Below, piece by piece: positions 54,690 to 61,037 of a stretch of 64,000 nt of DNA (positions within the stretch are counted from its first letter, which is position 1; each line of letters starts with the position of its first letter). The translations under genes and the position numbers were made by a program. Source of the DNA: Deinococcus aetherius (GTDB lineage: Bacteria; Deinococcota; Deinococci; Deinococcales; Deinococcaceae). The stretch is from contig NZ_AP026561.1 of assembly GCF_025997855.1 (NCBI RefSeq), positions 186,001 through 250,000 of the forward strand, read 5' to 3'. The notes below the pieces were generated by a model. That model searched no databases and was not told the DNA's origin. It saw only the letters and a program-made list of their open reading frames with translations.

Positions 54690-55934
54690 ATGAACAGGAC
54701 CCTCACGCTGGCCGCCCTCCTCTCCCTCTCCGCCGCCTCGGCCGCGCCCGTCACGCTGACCTACTGGCAGTACGACTTCGCCAGCAAGGTCGACACGATG
54801 AACAAGCTGATCCAGAAGTTCGAGGCACAGAATCCAGACATCAAGATTCGGCAGGAAACCTTTCCCTACGACGCCTACAACCAGAAGGTCGCCTCCAGCG
54901 TGCCCGCCGGACAGGGCCCCGACGTGGTGAACCTCTTCTACGGCTGGCTGCCGCAGTACGTGGACAGCGGCTACCTCCAGCCCCTCCCGGCGAAGGACTT
55001 CCCGGCGGCCCAGGTGGACAAGACCTTCGTGCCGATGGTGCAGACGAGCAAGATAGGCGGCCAGTACTACGCGCTGCCCACGGCGGTCCGCACGCTCGCG
55101 GTGTTCTACAACAAGGACCTGCTGAGGCAGTCGGGGGTCCTGACGCCGCCCCGCACCTGGGAGGACTTCATCGCCGCCGCGCAGAAGGTGGTGAAGGGGG
55201 CCCCACCGCGCTTCACTACGCTGGGCTTCGGCATCCAGCCCGACGGGCAGGACTACCACGTCGTGCGCGAGGTACTGGTGCGGCAGTTCGGCGGCTCGCC
55301 GTACAGCAAGGACGGCAAGAAGGTCGCCTACGACAGCGACGCGGGCCAGAAGGCCATGAGCTTCTACACCGACCTCTTCACCAAGTACAAGCTCGGCACG
55401 CCCAACTTCTTCCCCGGCAACAACTCCTACCGCGACGCCTTCATCGCCGGGAAGGTCGGCATGATCATCGACGGGTCCTTCGCGGTCGGCACCATCCAGA
55501 AGGGGGCGAAGTTCAACTGGGGGGTCGTGCCGCTGCCGGTCCTCAAGGCCAACGGGGTCCGCAGCAATTTCGGCTCGTACTGGGTGAACGGGATAACGAA
55601 AAATGCCAAGGGCGACAAGCTGAACGCGGCGGTCAAGTTCCTGAAGTTCCTGACGAGCGAGGACACCCAGCGCACCTGGCTCCAGTCGGTCGGCGAGATT
55701 CCCGCGAGCAAGAAGCTGTCGAACGACCCGCAGCTCCGGCGCGATCCCGTCTACGGTCCCTTCGTGTACGCCCTGCCTTTCGCGCACTCGACCCTCTTCG
55801 TGGACGAGGCCGGGCAGCGCAAGGCGTGGGTGGACGCCATCAACACGGTGATCCTCCAGAACGGCAGCACCGCGAATGCCGTGAAGAGGGCGGCGGCGGA
55901 CGAGCAGAAGATTCTGGATGGCTACTACAAGTGA
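54690..55934 (+). CDS. Carbohydrate ABC transporter substrate-binding protein
   Basis: 414 aa, family 1 binding protein. Signal peptide ~1-18 (LTLAALLSLSAASAAP). Mature features: VTLTYWQYDFASKVDTMNKL, GQGPDVVNLFYGWLPQYVDSG, YALPTAVRTLAVFYNKDLL and AFIAGKVGMIIDGSFAVG. It binds a sugar or glycerol-phosphate-like ligand outside the cell. AAGGAGAAG precedes the ATG. Its end overlaps the next gene by 17 bases. Confidence 0.92.
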   Translation: MNRTLTLAALLSLSAASAAPVTLTYWQYDFASKVDTMNKLIQKFEAQNPDIKIRQETFPYDAYNQKVASSVPAGQGPDVVNLFYGWLPQYVDSGYLQPLPAKDFPAAQVDKTFVPMVQTSKIGGQYYALPTAVRTLAVFYNKDLLRQSGVLTPPRTWEDFIAAAQKVVKGAPPRFTTLGFGIQPDGQDYHVVREVLVRQFGGSPYSKDGKKVAYDSDAGQKAMSFYTDLFTKYKLGTPNFFPGNNSYRDAFIAGKVGMIIDGSFAVGTIQKGAKFNWGVVPLPVLKANGVRSNFGSYWVNGITKNAKGDKLNAAVKFLKFLTSEDTQRTWLQSVGEIPASKKLSNDPQLRRDPVYGPFVYALPFAHSTLFVDEAGQRKAWVDAINTVILQNGSTANAVKRAAADEQKILDGYYK

Positions 55935-56859
55935 GGTGAGGGGGGAGCGGGTCCAGGCGCGTTCCCCACGCCGCAGCAGCCTGAAAACTCACCAGACGCG
56001 CACCGCCTACACCTTCCTGCTGGTGCCGCTCCTCTTCTTCCTGGTGGTGCGCTTCCTGCCGACCCTGATGGCCCTGCGGCTGAGCCTCTTCGACTGGAAT
56101 ATTCTGAAAGAGGTCCAGCCCTACGTCGGGCTCGACAACTACCGGACGCTGGTGGGGGACGAGCGGTTCGGGCAGGCACTCAGGAACACGGCGCTCTACA
56201 CGTTGATCGGGGTGCCGCTCCAGATCGTGCTCGGTTTAGCCGTGGCTTTGATGCTGGGGCGGGTCCGGGCCTTGCGTGGCCTGTACCGCGCGCTGTACTT
56301 TGCCCCCTACGTCACGCCCATCGTGGCGGCGGCGTGGGTGTGGCAGTGGCTCTTCAGCCCGCAGTTCGGGCCGGTGAACACCTTCCTGACGTGGCTACAT
56401 GTCCCGCCGCAGCCCTTCCTCACTTCACCGAATCAGGCCCTCGCCACGACCGCCGGGCTGGTGGTGTGGCAGAACCTGGGCTTCCAGATCGTGCTGTTCC
56501 TGGCAGGGCTGGCGGCCATTCCCCGCTCGTACTACGAGGCGGCAGAGATCGACGGCGCGAGCCCCTGGCAATCGTTCCGAAGCATCACCCTGCCGCTTCT
56601 CAATCCCACCCTGGTCTTCAGCGTGGTGACGGGGACGATCTCGTACCTGCAACTGTTCACCCAGGTCGTGAACCTCAACTTCACCGACCAGGGCGGGCCG
56701 CTGGGGAGCACGATGACGGTGGCGCTCTACATCTACCAGATCGCCTTCGGGCGCTACCAGATGGGGTACGCCTCGGCGATCACGGTGGTCCTCTTCGTGC
56801 TCATCCTGGCGATCACCCTGCTGCAACTGCGCTTCCTGACCCGGAGGTACGAGGCGTGA
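55918..56859 (+). CDS. Carbohydrate ABC transporter permease (MalF/UgpA-like)
   Basis: 313 aa with six TM helices, the first being TAYTFLLVPLLFFLVVRFLP. The docking loop is YYEAAEIDGASPWQSFRSITLPLL. The ATG overlaps the binding-protein gene by 17 bases in another frame. It pairs with the MalG-like protein encoded next. Confidence 0.92.
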   Translation: MATTSEVRGERVQARSPRRSSLKTHQTRTAYTFLLVPLLFFLVVRFLPTLMALRLSLFDWNILKEVQPYVGLDNYRTLVGDERFGQALRNTALYTLIGVPLQIVLGLAVALMLGRVRALRGLYRALYFAPYVTPIVAAAWVWQWLFSPQFGPVNTFLTWLHVPPQPFLTSPNQALATTAGLVVWQNLGFQIVLFLAGLAAIPRSYYEAAEIDGASPWQSFRSITLPLLNPTLVFSVVTGTISYLQLFTQVVNLNFTDQGGPLGSTMTVALYIYQIAFGRYQMGYASAITVVLFVLILAITLLQLRFLTRRYEA

Positions 56860-57725
56860 CGGTCACGGCGCCCGCTCCCCCGACTCCCTCGCCCCGCCGC
56901 CGACTTGACGTGCGGACGGCCCTCGCCTACCTCGTGCTCACAGTCGGCGTGGTCGTCACCCTCTTTCCCTTCGTGTGGATGCTGCTGACGAGCCTCAAGA
57001 GCTTTCAGGAACTCTTCAACCTGACCATCCTGCCCGCCGAGCCGACGCTGGGGAACTACGGGCAGGTGCTGACCCAGACGCGCTTCCTGCAATGGTTCGC
57101 CAACAGCCTGCTCGTGGCGGGGGTGACGACGGCGAGCGTCCTCTTCTTCGACTCGCTGGTGGGCTACACCCTTGCCAAGTTCGACTTCCCCGGCAAGAAC
57201 CTCATCTTCATCCTGATCCTCTCCACCCTGATGATCCCGACCGAGATGCTGGTGATCCCGTGGTTCGTGGGCGTGAGCGACCTGCAACTCACGAGGAGCG
57301 TGCCCGGCGCGTATCTGGCGATCATGTTCCCGGGGCTGATGAGTGCCTTCGGCGTCTTCCTGATGCGGCAGTTCTTCGAGAGCCTGCCCACCGACTTGCT
57401 GGAAGCGGCGCGCATCGACGGCATGAGCGAATTCGGCATCTTCTGGCACATCGCCCTGCCGCTCGTGCGGCCCGCGTTGGCGAGCCTCGCCATCTTCACC
57501 TTCCTGGGGAACTGGAACGCCTTCCTGTGGCCCCTGATCGTGATCCAGCAGCCGCAGTTCCGCACCCTGCCCGTCGGCACGGCCCTCTTCAACGGGGAGG
57601 CGGGCACCCAGTGGGGCCTGATCATGGCGGCGAGCAGCCTCGCGGTGATCCCGGTGCTGCTCGTGTTCGCCTTCTTCCAGCGCCAGATCATCGAGGGAAT
57701 CGTGCTGACGGGGATGAAGGGTTAA
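56856..57725 (+). CDS. Carbohydrate ABC transporter permease (MalG/UgpE-like)
   Basis: 289 aa with six TM helices (first: LVLTVGVVVTLFPFVWMLLTSLK). The docking loop is LLEAARIDGMSEFGIFWHIALP. The GTG start overlaps the previous stop (GTGA). No ATPase gene follows, as is common for this family, which shares an MsmX/UgpC-type ATPase. A stray CRISPR repeat starts 5 bases after its stop codon. Confidence 0.93.
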   Translation: MTVTAPAPPTPSPRRRLDVRTALAYLVLTVGVVVTLFPFVWMLLTSLKSFQELFNLTILPAEPTLGNYGQVLTQTRFLQWFANSLLVAGVTTASVLFFDSLVGYTLAKFDFPGKNLIFILILSTLMIPTEMLVIPWFVGVSDLQLTRSVPGAYLAIMFPGLMSAFGVFLMRQFFESLPTDLLEAARIDGMSEFGIFWHIALPLVRPALASLAIFTFLGNWNAFLWPLIVIQQPQFRTLPVGTALFNGEAGTQWGLIMAASSLAVIPVLLVFAFFQRQIIEGIVLTGMKG

Positions 57726-57730
57726 CCTGG

Positions 57731-57827
57731 GTTGCAGCCGTTTTTCGGGACGGCTGAGGATTGAAATATCGCCGGGATTGGGATGATGTGGCTAAAGATG
57801 GGGTCGCGGCCGTCCTTAGGGGCGGCT
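57731..57827 (+). CRISPR. Stranded CRISPR remnant: repeat, spacer, half repeat
   Basis: A 37-base degenerate repeat GTTGCAGCCG...GAGGATTGAAAT (57731-57767), a 35-base spacer (57768-57802) and the 5' two-thirds of another repeat GTCGCGGCCGTCC...GGCGGCT (57803-57827). Orientation and spacing equal array 1, and the changes (CGGGACGG, CGTCCTTAGGGG) resemble the decayed repeats at the end of array 1, 4.7 kb upstream. Confidence 0.85.
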
Positions 57828-57854
57828 CTTCCTTTTGTCAACCTCCCCTCCCCC

Positions 57855-58913
57855 TCACGCCACCCCACCCTCCGGGAAGTGGGTCGGCTCCGCCTCCGCC
57901 CTCGCCAGCGCTGCGCGCAGTTCGGCCTGCCAGTGGGCGCGCAGGGCGGGGGGGCCGAGCACTTCCGCCCGGGCGCCGAAGGACATCAGCCAGGGCAGGA
58001 CCTCGCGGGGAAAGCCGCGCTCGTCCACGGGGGCTTCCAGGCTCGTGTCGATGCTGCCGTCGGGGTTGATGACGGGCTCGCTGAGGTGAGCGTAGCCGCC
58101 CTCCAGGATGCGGTAGGCGGCGTCGGCGCTGAAGCGCAGGTGCAGGGTGACCGTCTGCCGCCCCGGGCTGCCGATCACGCCCCAGGCGGCGTGGAAGAAC
58201 TCGCCGGGGTCGAAGGACTCGGGGATGCGGTAGGTCGTGTCGCGCAGGACATACAGGGCGCGCATCCGCGAGAGCTTGAAGGTCCGCACGTCGTGGTGGT
58301 AGGTCGTCTCCCGCCCGATCACGTACAGGTCGAGGTTGCTGGGATGCGCCTCGATCAGGTACGGCTCGATGATGTTCGTGCGCCACCGTCCGCTGCCCCC
58401 CGGCTTCTGGTACTCGAAGCGCAGGGGGTGGCCCCCCAGCCACGCGGTCGCGGCGTGCTCCAGATTCAGGTCCTCGCGGCTGCGGCGCCGCCCCAGATCC
58501 GAGAAGCTGCGGGCGACGACGGGCTGCACCCGCTCGGGCAGCCAGGTCGTCAGGCGGGTCAGGGCGGCGTGGTGGTGGACCCGGTGGCCGGGGGCGCGGT
58601 GGTACGTCAGCCGGGCGGCGGCGTGCAGGGCGAGAACCTCGACCGGGTGCAGGGTGGTGCGGTGGGTGCGGATGGTGTAGCGCGGCGGGCGGCCCGGGAG
58701 CCGCTCGAAATCCTGCGGCTCCAGCCGCTCCAGGTCGAGGAGGTCCCGCTGCACCGCGCGCTCGATGGCGGGCCAGCCCTCCCCGCCGACGCTGGCCGTG
58801 GGAAAGAGCCGCAGGGCGAGGTCGCGCACGCTGAGGTGCCCCTCACGCAACATCCGGGCGATGCGGAAGAGACGTTCCGCCTTGGCGAGGTCTTCGGGAG
58901 CCATGTCCCCCAT
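57855..58913 (-). CDS. WYL-domain transcriptional regulator
   Basis: 352 aa. The N-terminal helix-turn-helix is LAKAERLFRIARMLREGHLS with VRDLALRLFP (DeoR/HTH_11 type). The middle WYL-type domain is seen in LRFEYQKPGG, IIEPYLIEAHPSNLDLYVIGRE and TFKLSRMRALYVL; a C-terminal WCX part ends the protein. WYL regulators bind nucleic-acid ligands and in several bacteria control CRISPR-Cas or other defence genes. Position between a CRISPR remnant and array 2 suggests the same here. The Trp-Tyr-Leu triad itself is not exact (LYVIG). Confidence 0.88.
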   Translation of the reverse strand: MGDMAPEDLAKAERLFRIARMLREGHLSVRDLALRLFPTASVGGEGWPAIERAVQRDLLDLERLEPQDFERLPGRPPRYTIRTHRTTLHPVEVLALHAAARLTYHRAPGHRVHHHAALTRLTTWLPERVQPVVARSFSDLGRRRSREDLNLEHAATAWLGGHPLRFEYQKPGGSGRWRTNIIEPYLIEAHPSNLDLYVIGRETTYHHDVRTFKLSRMRALYVLRDTTYRIPESFDPGEFFHAAWGVIGSPGRQTVTLHLRFSADAAYRILEGGYAHLSEPVINPDGSIDTSLEAPVDERGFPREVLPWLMSFGARAEVLGPPALRAHWQAELRAALARAEAEPTHFPEGGVA

Positions 58914-58949
58914 GCTGGACGGATGCTGTCGCCAGCCCGTCGCGCTTTT

Positions 58950-60560
58950 TCAGGTGCCCTCGATCACAACAGGAGACGTGAGCGCCCCATGCTCATTCCG
59001 CCAGTCGAGGACCCACTCGTCGAGGCGGCCCTCGCAGAACACGTCGGCGCGTTCCGGGGGTGGGAGTTCCAGGGGCAGCCAGCGCGGCTCGGGGGCGAGG
59101 CGGATGACCTGGCCGTCGGTGGTGACGGCGCCGGGCCAGCCCAGGGCGTCGCGCAGTTCGCCCAGGGTGCGGCTGAGTTCCTTGCGGCGGGCGTCGGGGC
59201 CCGTGCCGGGGAGGTCCAGGGCTTCGAGGGCCAGCTCGCGGGAGACGCTGCCGCCGCGCACGAGCAGCAGGGCGAGGAGGGAGGCCGCCGGACGCCCCGG
59301 GCGCAGGGGCAGGGCCTCGCCGTGCATCCAGGCGGTCACCGGGCCGTCGGCGCTCACCCGGACGGTCCAGGGCACGGGCGGGATCGCCTCCTCCCCCACC
59401 AGCGCGAAGGCCGCCGGGAAGAGCCGGGCGACCTCCAGAGTCCACACGTCCCGGCCCGGCACCCCGCGCATGGATTCGCGGGCCTCCTCCTCCCGGCCCT
59501 CCAGGCGCAGCAGTTCGGCCCGCACGACCCCGGCGAGGCGGGCGTCATCGCGACGCCCCTCGTCGGCGCGGGTCAGGGTCTCGCGGGCGCCCTCCCGGTC
59601 GCCCAGCCGCAGCCGCTCCGCCGCGATCTCCGCGAAGAGGGGGTGGCGGCCCTCGTCCAGCACGTCCGCGTGCCGGGCCGCCTCGAACAGCACGGCCAGC
59701 GCCTCGTCGGAATGGCCCCACAGGCTGAGGGTCCGGGCCTCGCCGCGCATCGCCAGCACGCGGTCGGGGACCGACTGGGCGTGCCGCTCGGCCTCCCGGA
59801 AGGCGTGCCGGGCGCGGGGGAACTCGCCGTGGGCCCGCCACACCCCGCCCAGGCCGCGCCACACCAGCGAGAGGTGACGCCTGCCCTCCTCCCGCCGCGC
59901 CCACCCCAGGGCCTCGCGCAGGGCCCGCTCTGCCGCCCGTAGGTCCCCCAGCCGCAGACAGGTGATGCCGAGGTTCGCCCCCGCCGACGCCTGCGCCCAG
60001 GGGTCTCCCCCCACCTCGCTGACGGCCCGCGCGAATTCCGCCCGGGCGGCCTCGTCCTCGCCCCCCCACGAGAGCGTGACCGCGAAGTCGAGCCGGACGA
60101 GCCCCCGGTCGCGTCCCCCCGCCCGCTCCAGCGCCTCCCGGAAGGCCGGTCGCCAGTCCCCGCCCAGCGACCGCAGCGCCTGGGCCCGGAAGCGCGCCGC
60201 GACGGGGGCGTCCGGTCCCCCCAGGCCCGCCTCCGCCAGCCGCAGCGCGTCGTCCCAGCGTCCGCGCGTGCCCGCCAGGAACGCCTCGAAAGCCGGGGCC
60301 GCCCCCGGGGCCCGCGCCGCCACCTCGGCCATCAGCTCCGGGTCGCCCGACCGGTAGGCCACCCAGCCCAGCGCCCGCGCCCATTCCGGCCCGGCCCACA
60401 GCTCGCGCGGCACGTCCTCCACTATTCCCCGCAGCAGCACCCCGTCCGAGCGCGAGCGCACCGACCGCGCCGCCGAGAGCACATGCAGCCGCGCCGCCTC
60501 CCACTCCCCGGCGGCCAGCAGCGCCCGCACATGGGCCACCAGTTCCGCGAACGCTCCCAC
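58950..60560 (-). CDS. TPR-repeat regulator with C-terminal winged helix (BTAD/SARP-related)
   Basis: 536 aa. About ten helical TPR-like repeats fill residues ~10-390 (for example AEFARAVSEVGGDPWAQASAG, AERALREALGWARREEGRRH, ARHAFREAERHAQSV). The last ~140 residues contain a winged-helix pattern: WMHGEALPLRPGRPAASLLALLL, RGGSVSRELALEALDL, RRKELSRTLGELRDALGWPG. The order is unlike classic RRNPP or SARP proteins, which carry the DNA-binding part first. The start GTG 60560 is preferred over 60566 because TAAAAT lies exactly 6 bases before it. A small secreted-peptide gene lies just upstream on the same strand. Confidence 0.8.
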   Translation of the reverse strand: MGAFAELVAHVRALLAAGEWEAARLHVLSAARSVRSRSDGVLLRGIVEDVPRELWAGPEWARALGWVAYRSGDPELMAEVAARAPGAAPAFEAFLAGTRGRWDDALRLAEAGLGGPDAPVAARFRAQALRSLGGDWRPAFREALERAGGRDRGLVRLDFAVTLSWGGEDEAARAEFARAVSEVGGDPWAQASAGANLGITCLRLGDLRAAERALREALGWARREEGRRHLSLVWRGLGGVWRAHGEFPRARHAFREAERHAQSVPDRVLAMRGEARTLSLWGHSDEALAVLFEAARHADVLDEGRHPLFAEIAAERLRLGDREGARETLTRADEGRRDDARLAGVVRAELLRLEGREEEARESMRGVPGRDVWTLEVARLFPAAFALVGEEAIPPVPWTVRVSADGPVTAWMHGEALPLRPGRPAASLLALLLVRGGSVSRELALEALDLPGTGPDARRKELSRTLGELRDALGWPGAVTTDGQVIRLAPEPRWLPLELPPPERADVFCEGRLDEWVLDWRNEHGALTSPVVIEGT

Positions 60561-60566
60561 GCGCAC

Positions 60567-60572
60567 ATTTTA
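60567..60572 (-). promoter_or_regulatory. -10 box of a leaderless promoter (TPR regulator)
   Basis: TAAAAT, then GTGCGC, then the GTG at 60560. It gives the regulator its own promoter separate from the peptide gene. Confidence 0.5.
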
Positions 60573-60622
60573 GGGAAAAGGGAGAGGGGGCACCCTCCCG
60601 GCGCCCCCTGCCTCCCCGTCCC

Positions 60623-60739
60623 TTACCCGCCGACCGGCCAGCTTCCCTCGTTGTTCGGCGACGAGCGGCCGTCCCCGCCGCCCTGCGTCACCGTCAGCCC
60701 ACCCACCAACAACGCCAGAACCACCAGCAGTTTCCGCAT
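60623..60739 (-). CDS. 38-aa secreted peptide, possible signalling peptide
   Basis: A short frame with ATG at 60739, AAGGGAG 5-6 bases upstream, and stop at 60623. The product starts MRKLLVVLALLVGGLTVTQG, a compact signal peptide with two basic residues and a hydrophobic core. A polar tail rich in Gly, Ser and Asn follows, ending NNEGSWPVGG. It ends 62 bases before the TPR regulator on the same strand. Size and layout resemble Phr/pheromone precursors next to TPR sensors. A short secreted protein of other function is possible. It is too short for a coding test, so confidence is moderate. Confidence 0.55.
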   Translation of the reverse strand: MRKLLVVLALLVGGLTVTQGGGDGRSSPNNEGSWPVGG

Positions 60740-60824
60740 ACGCACTCTCCCTTCCAGCGGCAAAAACGCCCGCTGGGACGCACTGGCGTGTCCTTCACGC
60801 CCTGTGCTCGCGGAGAATGCGGGC

Positions 60825-60851
60825 CCGGCCCGACACTGGCTGTCGGGCCGG
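60825..60851. other. Strong hairpin upstream of the peptide gene
   Basis: 11-base perfect stem CCGGCCCGACA / TGTCGGGCCGG with loop CTGGC. No T-run on either side. It separates the peptide gene from the leader of array 2. Confidence 0.5.
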
Positions 60852-60854
60852 AAA

Positions 60855-61037
60855 GCCCGCGCGAACCCGCCGCGACGTGAAAACGCCGGGAGGTTCGCGC
60901 GGGGTGGAAAGGCCCGTCCTAGACGGGGAGGGGTTGGAACGAGGATCGGCGGCGGATCAGGAGTTCAGCGGCAGCAGGAGGCGTTCGCGCGTCTGCCCGC
61001 GAGACTTGCGTATGGGACGGGGAAGCGCGACACTACC
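60855..61037 (+). promoter_or_regulatory. Leader of CRISPR array 2
   Basis: About 180 bases before the first repeat. CGCGCGAACC, ACGTGAAAACGCCGGGAGGT and GGTGGAAAGGCCC align in order and spacing with the array 1 leader. A 12-base inverted repeat CCCGCGCGAACC / GGTTCGCGCGGG (60856-60867 and 60892-60903) is present. Confidence 0.7.
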
